A stretch of DNA of 64,000 nt, from contig CM074145.1 in NCBI GenBank assembly GCA_037178625.1, positions 186,001 through 250,000 on the forward strand, in the 5' to 3' direction. The notes below the pieces were generated by a model. That model saw only the letters and a list, made by a program, of their open reading frames with translations. It did not search any database and was not told the origin of the DNA. Made by a program: the position numbers and the translations under genes. Below are positions 11,125 through 20,402 of this stretch, piece after piece; position 1 is the first letter of the stretch, and each line of letters starts with the position of its first letter. This DNA comes from Skeletonema tropicum. Its lineage: Eukaryota; Bacillariophyta; Thalassiosirophyceae; Thalassiosirales; Thalassiosiraceae.

Positions 11125-12839
11125 ATGGGCAATAATAACGACGAAGAAACACTCACCAGCAACCTAATCGATCCCTCCTCCCTCGACGACCCTCTCCCGC
11201 CATATCCAAAGGGAGAAGTGCAAGATTCAAAATGTCGAGATGCATGGGCGGCAATTTTATTTTATGCGCAGTTGATTGCGGTGTGTTGTGTTTGTGGTAT
11301 TTTGGGTGTGCCGGCTGTTCAGAGGAGTTTGAAGGATGGTGGTGGTGGGCAGCAGGAGGAGCAGGAGGGTGCGATGGATTATACTGGCTTGATTTACGGT
11401 AAGAAAAGTTGTAGTGTGGTGATTTTTTGCGTTTTTCTTTTCGTACTTATTGATTTCAAAACGAACTCTTCTCAATATACTTACACATCTCTCTAATCAA
11501 CATACCCCCATATACACTACACTTCCACAGTCACACTAACCGCCGCAGCATCCGCCTTCATCCTCTCCACAATCTCACTCACCCTAATGACTCTCTGTCC
11601 CAAATTCCTCATTCAACTTTCTCTCCTCTTCTCCCTCGCACTCTCCCTCCTCATCACTGCCACTGCCTTTTACTACCACCAATACATTGCCGGGGGGTTT
11701 GGAATTCTATTCTTGGTCTTGTCATGCTGTTATGCTTGTTGTGTATGGAGTAGGATTCCATTTGCAGCGGCGAATTTGAATAGTGGGCTGAGTGCTGTGA
11801 AGAAGAATGGAGGGGTGTTTGTTATGAGTGTGATGATTACGGTGATGAGTTTTGGATATTCGGTGCTTTGGATGGTGGCCTGGGTGGGTGTCTATGATGC
11901 TACTGGTGCTGCTTCTGCTACTGCTGCTGGTGGAGAGGATGCTTCATCCACTTCTTTCGGGGGATACTCAGTCCTATTGCTACTAGCACTATTCTGGACA
12001 CAACAAGTATTTCAAAATACAATCCATGTAATAGTTGCAGGTGTCGTATCCACATGGTGGTTTGCACCCGATGAGGCATCGAGCTGTTGTTCCGTCGCAA
12101 TCAAAGACTCATTCGTTCGTGCTACCACCTATTCCTTTGGGAGTATTTGTTTTGGAAGTTTACTCGTGGTGATTATTCAGACATTGCGTCAGGTTTTGGA
12201 GAGTATTCGGAATAATGATGATACGAATGATGGGTGTGCTGCGTTTGTGGTGTGTTTGGTAGATTGCCTTTTGCAGTGTTTGCAGGGCATGCTTGAATAC
12301 TTTAATAAGTTTGCGTACATTTATGGTGAGTATTGTTTGTACGATATGATTCGCTGCTTTGTTGTTGTCGGCGTCGTGAATCTCATTCATCCATGTCAAC
12401 TCCCGTTGTCACGTACACAACATACACAGTTGGAATGTACGGCTACAGCTATTTGGAAGCTGGAAAGAATGTCATGACACTATTCCACGCCAAGGGATGG
12501 AATATAATCATTGCAGATGATTTGGTATCGAACACCTTGTCATTATTCACTCTGATCGGTGGTGGACTAGTAGGGTGCGTCGGACTCGCTACGAATGCAG
12601 CATTCCCATCTTGGTTGGATGGATTCGAAGGAGCTGCGTCTGGCATTGCATTTGGACTTGCATTCTTGATTGGGCTTGTTATTACATCCATCATGCTGAG
12701 TGTGGTGGATTCGTCGGTGAATACTGTGCTAGTTAGCTTTGCGGAAGCACCGGAGGAGTTTGAATTGAACCATCCTGAGTTGAGCGGTGAGATGAGAGAT
12801 GCTTGGAGGCTGGTTTATCCAGCGGAGTGTGGGTTTTAG
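11125..12839 (+). CDS. Choline transporter-like protein (SLC44/CTL family)
   Basis: This is a multi-pass membrane protein of the CTL/SLC44 (yeast Pns1) family, implicated in choline or ethanolamine transport. There are three exons (11125-11398, 11531-12325, 12430-12839) with GT-AG introns of 132 and 104 bp, both phase 1, giving 492 residues. I chose the ATG at 11125 (context AACAATGG) over an in-frame ATG at 11068. The N-terminus is acidic and soluble. About ten hydrophobic segments follow. The family hallmark spans the exon 2/3 junction: FNKFAYIY then VGMYGYSYLEAGKNVMTLF and IIADDLVSNTLSLF. No lesion is seen. It lies in the unique centre of the inverted duplication and is transcribed away from copy A. 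The substrate is inferred from the family only. Confidence 0.92.
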
Positions 12840-13022
12840 TAGTCTGATGATTTTGATTTGTTTGCATTGTAGATTATTAGAGAGATAAAGGATTGATTGT
12901 ATCATACTCGTGCTCTATGTCTCTACGCTGCGTCTATTATTTATTTGTCATTCTGTGTCCCTCATCAATACTGTCGGAGCAAACCAAATGGGCCATCATC
13001 CAACAGCCAAATCCAAGTTAGT
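12840..13022. other. Spacer between convergent SLC44-like and selenoprotein genes
   Basis: This is the short 3' region shared by the two convergent genes. Nothing recognised apart from AT-rich 3'-UTR-like sequence. Confidence 0.5.
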
Positions 13023-13080
13023 ATCAGCAATGTGTAGGACAAGTCAATGTATTATGACAATGTACCACAAATTGCGTCAT
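13023..13080 (-). promoter_or_regulatory. Candidate SECIS element in the 3' UTR of the selenoprotein gene
   Basis: Read on the minus strand, ATGA (13080-13077) and TGAT (13026-13023) face each other as a possible non-Watson-Crick quartet. Above them GCAATTTGTGG pairs with CCTACACATTGC over eleven positions with one mismatch. Below, GGGTT pairs with AACTT across a small internal loop. The apical part holds TAATACAT within a GTCA/TGAC sub-stem. The geometry is SECIS-like. The weak point is that the usual AA lies further from the quartet than the typical 11-12 nt. It starts 77 nt after the stop codon. Confidence 0.5.
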
Positions 13081-13156
13081 TCAACCCAAAATTGACTACC
13101 GAAAAAGACGCCACACATCGAGTTCGTCGACTCAATACTATGAGGAAACAGTTGTC

Positions 13157-14060
13157 TTAGAGCTCATCTTTTGCACCAGAGTCTGCCTCACTTTTCTCCG
13201 AACCATCGCTATTATTACTTCCATCCCTATCCAATCCACTACTAAAACTACTACTACCATCATCTCCTCCTCCCTCATCCACTGCTGAAGCAGCAGCCCT
13301 CGCTTCTTCTTCTCTCATTGTCTCCTCCTCACGCATATGCCTCTGCTGTTCCTCCCTACGAAGTCTCATTTCTTCACGCCTTTCCTCTGCTCTAATTCGT
13401 TCGGCCTCTGCTTCATCTTTATATTGTTTTTGGATTGCTTCTATTTCTTCTGGTGATTTGAGCTGAAAGCTGTGTTTTGATATGGGATGTGTTGAAGACG
13501 GTCATCAGATATGATAGAGAGTCGAGGGCAGAAAATGGGGGTACAGCAATGTATAAAATATCAATTCATTTACAGCTTTTATTTACTCACCCCTTTTCAA
13601 TCATTAATGCATGCATTTCCTCCTACAGCAATATGACCGGGGTAAAACCGTGATTCCATAAAGGGTGTGTGTGGGTGAGAGTGCACATTGTGGATTCAAA
13701 ATCATATAACACGTATTCTAATGAGGAGACACATCACAACATGCACACAACTACGTACGTACCTTTGTCTTATAATCACTGAGCACAATCTGCTCCTTCT
13801 CCACCCAACCTTCCTCTCCACCATCACCTTCATCATCATCACTCTCGTAAATCGTCATGACGGCCTTTCGTCCCCGAACAAACTTGACCTGCACATTTTG
13901 ATAGGATTCCGCTTCGCCATCTTTGAGGAAAGATTTGAGAATTGGCATGCGGTTTAACGCTCAGCCGGAGCAGCTCTCGATTTTGGCATGGAGGGCTGCG
14001 GCTTGCGAAGGATGCTGCTGTGGAGAGCAGTAGTGTGAAGAGTAGGCTTGGAGATTTCAT
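13157..14060 (-). CDS. Sep15/SelM-family ER selenoprotein with in-frame UGA (C-S-G-U) and KDEL tail
   Basis: This is a thioredoxin-like ER redox protein. The minus-strand frame reads HAKIESCSG, TGA (13963-13961), ALNRMPILKSFLKDG. It continues with YQNVQVKFVRG, which matches the SelM/Sep15 pattern of CxxU/CxU, LNR, (V/L)K.F and VK(F/Y).(R/P)G. The UGA would be selenocysteine. Exon 1 ends at 13763 (AAG|GTACGT). A 300-bp intron follows. Exon 2 (13462-13157) starts at LKSPEEIEAIQKQY, runs through an Arg/Glu-rich and then acidic Ser-rich region, and ends in AKDEL, an ER-retention signal. The ATG at 14060 gives a good signal peptide (MKSPSLLFTLLLSTAASFA) but is one base out of frame with the CSGU segment. 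So a sequence error, lesion or unseen exon structure remains near 14000. An ordinary gene call would lose the motif. Confidence 0.7.
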
Positions 14061-14308
14061 GGTTATATTGGTTGCTGTATGTACAATACTCTAGAGTGTA
14101 GACAAGGACGAAGAAGCAAAATTTTTGGATCCTTCTTACTTGGGTAGGAATTAGTACATGTTTTGGCGCTTGAACTTGACACCCAAGATTTTACTTAGCA
14201 TCAACAGTGTAAGTGCGCAACACCATGATCTTCGGCGACAGTAGCAACATTCTTCCCAAGAAACCCTTCTCTCTAGAGCTTGGTCGCTTGGGCCACGGTC
14301 GTCTCAAC
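14061..14308. other. Divergent upstream region between SelM-like gene and CRAL-TRIO copy B
   Basis: The region holds GGAATTAGTACATG (14147-14160), the edge of the inverted duplication, followed by sequence shared with 10890-10940. No gene is recognised. Confidence 0.45.
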
Positions 14309-15481
14309 ATGCTACAGCTGCGCTGCAACCGCCGGGGCCGCAGCAGCTATCCTTTCAGATTATTCATGATCAATCATCTGCTCCTCCTCATTCTCGTTCT
14401 AATTTCATCGACCCTTCTCCACAAAGCTATCATTGTCAGCGCATCATCATCATCAATCATACATGACAAACGACATCTCGCAGCAATCGCCGAGCTAAAA
14501 CGTCTCGTGCCACCGCCGCCAACCGTCAGCAACAACAACCAGCGCAGTCGTCAAAAATCATCCTCATCCTCCTCCTCCCAAGTCGATGCCATCAACGACG
14601 ATGCCTACTACGCTCGCTTCCTCTCCATCAACGAATGGGATCCCATCAAAACTGAATCGAGTATTCGCCAGTCTATCGAATGGAGGGAAAGAGTGCAACC
14701 GCAGAATTTACGGCCGAGGCATTGTCCTACGCTGTGTCGCCAGTATGCTTGGCTTGCTTTGACTACTGGACCGGGAAGTAGTAAGATGATGATGATGAAT
14801 GATGATTTTGATGATGAACAATTTGATGATGCCAACGCTGATGACCACAATAGAAAAAAGAAGAAGCAACAACAGCAGCAGCTGCCACTGGATCCACCGT
14901 ACAATTGTCCACCTCTCCAATCCTGGAGAACCACCAGGCACGGCTTACCCATAACATACTTTCGATGCTGGAAATGGAAGCCAGGAACTAGCGTCCTCTG
15001 ATGAAAGTGAAAAACATTTGGCCTATCACATTCATCATTTACTACGACGCATCCCAACCACCAATATGAATAAGTTCAACAACAACAACAAGGATGTCAG
15101 CCGAATATGCGTCATTTTCGACATGAGAGGATTCTCATCCTCCATGCTACCCCACATCCACAAATGTATCAACATACTCCGATGTCAATATCCAGGAAGA
15201 GCAGGAGCCATGTGTTTTATCAATGTACCCGTCTACTTTACCACCGTGTGGAAGATCATTTCACCGTGGTTGGATGAGGAGATACGAAGTAAGGTGTTTT
15301 TTGCCGAGAGGGATGTGGATGATGTGGAGAAGGCGGTGGAGTTTTTGAATGGGATGGAGCTCAAGACTGGATTGTATTGATATGGATGAGTTGGGTGATT
15401 TGAAGATTAAGCAGAGATATGCTAGAGATGTGAAGATGGAATGCACAATAATCTACGTCGTTGAGAGGAGAGACGCTGAAT
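14145..15481. repeat. Arm 2, first half, of the inverted duplication
   Basis: This is the reverse-complement copy of about 9576-10945, containing CRAL-TRIO copy B. It is cut at GCTGAAT (15475-15481), the target duplication of the 22.8-kb insertion. The rest of the arm resumes at 38266. Confidence 0.85.
14309..15380 (+). pseudogene. CRAL-TRIO (Sec14-like) protein, copy B
   Basis: This is the inverted paralogue of copy A, with the same hydrophobic N-terminus, Ser-rich linker, ARFLSINEWDP region, poly-Gln tract and CRAL-TRIO lobe (15018-15380). The lesions differ from copy A. It is in frame through SIIHDKRHLAAIAEL, where A is shifted. It has lost one base after WRERVQ and another at the end of the Gln tract (CCACTGGATCC versus CCACTAGGATCC). 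The frame change after MLEMEA is shared, so it predates the duplication or marks a real intron. Neither copy alone reads through. The annotated start is the ATG of MLQLRC. Confidence 0.7.
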
Positions 15482-15725
15482 TAGGGGGTGTTTTCATAAA
15501 AAGGGATAGATAAGGGTTTAAAATGTAGTACTAATTCCAACGTATTTTTGATTGCCGGAGACGTTTCGAAGCGGTTCTTAATTATTTTTGTGGAGGTGTA
15601 CAGACAGACCGAAACTCCATTTCATTCGACAAAGTTGTCGATGGCATGCTCATCGGGAACAAGGCAGCCGGCCTTGCATATCAGAAGTATTAAATTATAC
15701 TAGCGTTTCAAACGAAAGCCAGATT

Positions 15726-15762
15726 GTAGTGACATCCCAAATACACTGTGGGATGTCACTAC
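15726..15762. repeat. Perfect hairpin inside the TIR transposon
   Basis: GTAGTGACATCCCA and its exact reverse complement flank a 9-base loop. It lies in the left half of the TIR element, in a region without a clear gene. Confidence 0.85.
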
Positions 15763-16007
15763 AAAGGCCGATTTTGGAAATTTCCCCGAACGAACGAGTA
15801 TTTTCACTACGCAACAACCACCGTGACGATGAAATTTGTGCTGCCCGGATTGATCGTCCTCTACACCAATACTATCGCCACCCATCCCATATTAAACTGA
15901 TCGGATCCCCTCTATATGATGCTTACAACGTTGCTGTGCGTTTCTGGATTCAGAATCGCCCCAGAACTCAATAAATAACACTCCAGGCATGTGTTGACAT
16001 CGGTCGG

Positions 16008-16410
16008 TGTAATAGTTCACTTAGTTGATGAGGGAGACGTTAGCGTAACCGTCGATGGAGGTGTCTGAGTGGTTGTAGAACTCAAACACCAATAGATAAA
16101 AGGAGATGTAGGGCGTTGAATCAATTCGATTGGACTGTAGACTTCTGTTTTACTTGATTGATTATTTTCTATTATACTACTATATGCTCTTCATGAGGAT
16201 GCTCTGCCAAAACAAAGCTTCACGAGAGCCTTGACACCTGGGAAGACCCGGATGTCAACCCTAAGATTAGATGTGTCAGATGACTGATTCTGACATCCTA
16301 ACATCATTCACAAGCGGTATTCCTTGACGTGGAACTACCTAAACTAAACCTAAACTAAAGTTCTTTTCCATACAATTGGGGATTGCCATCTAAGACGGCT
16401 ATCCATCACA
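16008..16410 (-). repeat. Copia 3' LTR (403 bp)
   Basis: On the element's strand it begins TGTGATGG and ends CTATTACA. It matches 36322-36724 with no difference I could see. The adjacent target duplication is GTCGG (16003-16007). A purine tract (GAGAAGGAG) lies immediately upstream on the minus strand and would serve as the polypurine tract. Confidence 0.95.
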
Positions 16411-16436
16411 CTCCTTCTCAGAGATCCTCATGTGTT

Positions 16437-18425
16437 CTACCAACCCATGAGCTTCCTCCTCAAGATCTGGAACACATCCTTGGAAAGACCTTTCGTAAAG
16501 ATGTCTCCAAGTTGTTCCGTCGTACAGATCTTCATCAACTTGATCTGTCTCTTAACAATCTCCTCACGAAACCAAACTGTCTCGATGTGATACCACTTCG
16601 AACGGGGAGTAAACTGAGGCGGAAGAGTCTGTGCCAGAAGCAAAGCTCCAGCGTTATCTTCGTGAATAGAGACTTTCATCTCCGCAGCTTGCTCCTCAAG
16701 ACCGTAGACCTTGCTGAGACTCTTAACCATGTCAATGAGAGGAAAGAGTTCTCTACAACAATGAGCAAGAGCTGTAATCTCTGCTTCCATAGTGCTGAGG
16801 GCTGTCTTCGAAGACTGCAATTGAGACTTCCACAAAACAGGACAATTAGCAACCTTGATGACGAATCCTGTTCTACTCTTGACACAGGCAGGGTCACTGG
16901 GATGTTCATGTCCGTACAAACCACCAAAATCTGCGTCAGGATAAGCTTCGACATTGAGAACATTCGAAGTAGGGGTGAGAATCAATCCCTTATCACGTGT
17001 ACCCTTGAGATACAAACCGATCCTGATGAGAGCTTCTTCGTGAGACTTGCGTGGAGAGAACATGTACCTCGCACAACAGTTCACAGCATAGGCAATATCG
17101 GGACGAGAGTGACCAGAGAGATAGAGCAACATTCCAACAACACTTGAATAAGAGAGCGCTCCTTCTGCAGCAGCGCCGTCAGTATCACGAACCAAAGGCT
17201 TGGAACTTGCCGGAGTTAGCTTTGGATGGTGTTGTCCTCCTTCTAGACCGAGAGCAGTGATGATGCGGTCGATGAGACCAGTTTGAGTCATTTCAACCTG
17301 ACCATTCTTCTTCTTCAAATCAACGCCCAAGAAACCAGCAGCATCACCTTCCTTCTCTAGAAGCAAACCATGCTCTTCATCGCTGCGAAGACGAACCAAA
17401 AGTGCATTGATATCTTTCTCATCTTTGGCCCAAAACAAACAGTCGTCAACAAAAGTAACGGCGACAACTTTATCTCCAATAAAGAGACAGGGATCCAAAT
17501 GAGACTGACGCAAACCTTGCTTCTCCAAAGCTTTGACCAAATAGGTGTGAAATGCACGTGGAGCTTGCTTGAGTCCGTACAATGACCTCTTCAAGCGGAG
17601 ACATTTCCCTTCCTGCTTGAAACCACGCGGCATGTGCATGTAGATTTCTTCGCCTTCTTCCAAATGACCGTGCAAGAAAGCACACTCAACATCGGCCTGA
17701 CAAGACTTGAGTCCAAGCATAGACTCCAAGATGAGCATCAAACGAACTGTCGCCCACGACACCACAGGAGCATAAGTTTCCTTGTACTCCACATCCTTGA
17801 TCTGCTGATCGCCACGAGCAACAAAACGAGCTTTGTACTTCTTAGGTCTACCATCTGGATAACGCTTGAGACGAAATGCCCAAGTGCTACCAAGAATATG
17901 CTTCCCAGGAGGAATATCAACAACTTCCCAAGATTCCATTTTCTCCAACGTCGCAATCTCAACCTTGCAAGCTTCCCAATACTCGGCTGCAGCATCACCA
18001 TACATAGCTTGGTTCCAATTAGGATTGTCCTCGGAAGATGCTTGAGCTTTCGCTTTCAGGAACAGTGGATGGACGTAGTTTGCAATCAATTCCTTGGTAC
18101 TTCCACTGTAGTTTGTGTTGTTGACTGCGAGATGAATAAACTTTGCCAAAGGACTAGCCATTAGATCTTCGACTGTAGGGACCTCGAGTTCCATCTGCAT
18201 GAGAAGATTATCGGCTGACTCAATCATAGCTGCCATACGCCGCCTATACTGCTGCTTCTTCGCCGACAATCGGGCCACTCTAGGTGGGACAGTTTGTTTA
18301 CCGAGAGTGACGGCATAATGAGCAAAGAACCGACGATATTCAGACTTAGTCAAATAACTGCGTTGAGCGACAGAAAGGTGTGCCATATCACGCGGAGAGT
18401 AATTGAGAGCATCTTGCCAAGTAGT
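16437..18425 (-). CDS. Copia pol: reverse transcriptase and RNase H
   Basis: This is the RVT_2 reverse transcriptase followed by RNase H, about 650 residues. Visible motifs are GSTWAFRLKRYPDG and YKARFVARGDQQ, then ADVECAFLHGHLEEGEEIYM, SLYGLKQAPRAF and VAVTFVDDCLFW (catalytic VDD). RNase H follows with DADFGGLYG, SRTGFVIKV, STMEAEITAL and HEDNAGAL, ending just before the 3' LTR. It has no internal stop. The frame stays open upstream of the first Met at 18386 to the junction with the Penelope-like array at about 18436. It has therefore been cut off from its integrase half (30263-31990) by that insertion. Confidence 0.93.
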   Translation of the reverse strand, partial: TTWQDALNYSPRDMAHLSVAQRSYLTKSEYRRFFAHYAVTLGKQTVPPRVARLSAKKQQYRRRMAAMIESADNLLMQMELEVPTVEDLMASPLAKFIHLAVNNTNYSGSTKELIANYVHPLFLKAKAQASSEDNPNWNQAMYGDAAAEYWEACKVEIATLEKMESWEVVDIPPGKHILGSTWAFRLKRYPDGRPKKYKARFVARGDQQIKDVEYKETYAPVVSWATVRLMLILESMLGLKSCQADVECAFLHGHLEEGEEIYMHMPRGFKQEGKCLRLKRSLYGLKQAPRAFHTYLVKALEKQGLRQSHLDPCLFIGDKVVAVTFVDDCLFWAKDEKDINALLVRLRSDEEHGLLLEKEGDAAGFLGVDLKKKNGQVEMTQTGLIDRIITALGLEGGQHHPKLTPASSKPLVRDTDGAAAEGALSYSSVVGMLLYLSGHSRPDIAYAVNCCARYMFSPRKSHEEALIRIGLYLKGTRDKGLILTPTSNVLNVEAYPDADFGGLYGHEHPSDPACVKSRTGFVIKVANCPVLWKSQLQSSKTALSTMEAEITALAHCCRELFPLIDMVKSLSKVYGLEEQAAEMKVSIHEDNAGALLLAQTLPPQFTPRSKWYHIETVWFREEIVKRQIKLMKICTTEQLGDIFTKGLSKDVFQILRRKLMGW

Positions 18426-18502
18426 AGAGTTCAGCGGGAGCGAGCGAAGCGAGCGACCTTACTTCTCTCTATAATCAATATATGAACCAATATCAGATAA
18501 AG

Positions 18503-18580
18503 TGGTATTACTATATTACCGAAGCGTGGATGACTACGCTTTCGAATTAACTTCTTCAGCGGGTAGCAATAGTAATAGTG
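18503..18580 (-). ncRNA. Hammerhead ribozyme-like motif, PLE copy 1
   Basis: On the minus strand the core CTGAAGA (the CUGANGA box) is followed by a short loop, then CGAAA and a hairpin AGCGT...ACGCT (stem III), then TT and CGG. Stem I is formed by CCG/CGG and, beyond an internal loop, ATTACTAT/ATAGTAAT, leaving both ends in stem I (type I). Hammerheads in PLE terminal repeats are established knowledge. Stem II is weak here. Confidence 0.6.
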
Positions 18581-18782
18581 AGGATAGGCGGCTTTGTCGA
18601 TGCAAAGTTGCGAGTCATTTAGCTCTCCCTCGTTGACACGAGTTTTCTCCTTAAATGGATACGTGTCTCTGTGGGGTCATTCCTCGTTATCTAAAATAGG
18701 TAAGTTTGTACAATTGCTTTCCCTCAGCAAGTGTAGCTGCCGGGTAGGCAGCGGGACAAGCTGAGGGAAAGGAAGGGGAGGA

Positions 18783-20183
18783 CTACGATTCTGTTGTCCT
18801 CCCCAGGTAGGTACTTACCTCCTCACCTCTGTTTTGAAAGAGGGAGGTTTGAGAGACAATATCTCCAATGTTTTTTGCTCTCTTATAGCATACTACCATC
18901 TTTTCGATTCCGATTGTGTCGCGTAGGGTGGTAGAAAGCTCCTCCTCATATATCTGTTGACAGGTTCGACTAGGGATGTAATGAGGGTGGAATCGACCGA
19001 GTTTCAAATAGATGTTTTTGTCATTATCTGAGGTGGTAGATTCTGAGATGGCTTGGGGCAGTGGAGGTGGGTTGCAGACTTTGTAGTTTGCATTTACGAA
19101 CATTCGTTTCAGTTGGTCGAAGTCCCATCCTCTGTCGAGCAAGCGTTGGAAGAATAGTCTTGCTACCTCGACATAGTCTTTTTTATCGGTGCACTGCCAA
19201 TAGTATCTCTTGAGTTCGCCAAATATTACCCCTTTCATCGTGTTCCTCTGATGAGCAGAAGATGGCAGTAGGTAGAGGTAGAGGTTCATTGGCTTTTGGT
19301 ATGTCTTAGTTGAGACAATACCTTCTGGCGAAATGGAAATGATTAAGTCTAAGAAGATTCCTTTGTCGGCAGGTTCTTCAACCTTCCAACGGAGGATTCC
19401 AAAGTCGTTGATGTCTTGCTTGAGGTCGTGAAAGCGCCTAAGGCTTCCAAGCCATAGGACAGATAGGTCATCGACGAAACGTGCAAGGTCTTGGATTTCT
19501 TCCGAATAGCCAGGGAGGAGTCTAATTTTCTCATGCCAGCCATAGTAAAGGCCAGCGTACATGACTGCGACTGATGTACCCATCGCAGTGCCACATAGTT
19601 GTTTGAAAAAGCAGTCTCCAAATTGGGTAATGTTGTTCTTCATAATAAAGCTCAGAGCTTCCAGAATAAGTTTGATGTCCGGGAAGTCGTCTGGAAGTTG
19701 GTTGTTTTCTTTCAGATGGTTGAGCCATACTCCGATGATTTCGATGCCATGATTGATAGTGATATTGTCGTACATGGCGGTAGCATCAGCAGTAATAATC
19801 TTCGTCCCTGCTGGCCATTGTTTGTTAGTCAGTCGGGCGTGATATTCTTTGCTGTCTTTGATGGTCGACGGAATAAATTGAACAAGTTTTTGCAACTCGT
19901 AGTCTAGCCACTTGCTAATACTCTCAGGTCCAGTTCCACATTTAGCGTTAACTGGTCGGAGGGCGGTAGGTGTTTTATGGACTTTTGCGGTTGCTCTGAA
20001 TCTTCCTTGCCTGCTACCAGCGGCTTCATAGCACTTGTTGATGTAAATCTTGATGTGCTCTGGGATCGCTGCTGAGTTCTTGATACTGCCTACTTTATAT
20101 GCCATCAAATTGAGTTGCCTCCGAAGTGCAATTCGATTGAGGTACTCATATTGGCTCTCCTTCCCAAGGAAAGCTTTGAGGCA
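18783..20183 (-). pseudogene. Penelope-like RT, copy 1 (5'-truncated and split)
   Basis: This is the C-terminal two thirds of a PLE reverse transcriptase (FRATAKVHKTPTALRPVNAK, TADATAMYDNI, CGTAMGTSVAVMY, LARFVDDLSVLW, WDFDQLKRMF), almost identical to 25002-26999. It reads open to the Gypsy junction at 20183. A further ~53 bp of the same gene resumes at 24241-24293 and is then cut at a new terminal repeat. The N-terminus and ORF1 are missing, as expected for a 5'-truncated tandem copy. Confidence 0.85.
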
Positions 20184-20391
20184 TGTCCAATCTAGCTAAC
20201 AATTGAGCTTATTATTGATCAATAGATGTAACGAATAGAATTATTATGACTTAAAAAAAAGGAAACGATCAACGTTTTTGGATTCGGTTGCTTTCATTGG
20301 CGATGGAGGATTACGAAACATATTGAGAAACGAGAAACCAGATAACATAAATATGAATTTGATTGATGTCCGACACTACGTAGGTGTGACA
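20184..20391 (-). repeat. Gypsy 3' LTR (about 208 bp)
   Basis: On the element's strand it starts TGTCACACCTACGTAG and ends AGATTGGACA (TG...CA), just after the pol stop and a GGAGGGGT purine tract. A diverged copy of the same LTR is found at 44209-46318. Confidence 0.75.
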
Positions 20392-20402
20392 TTCTACCCC
20401 TC

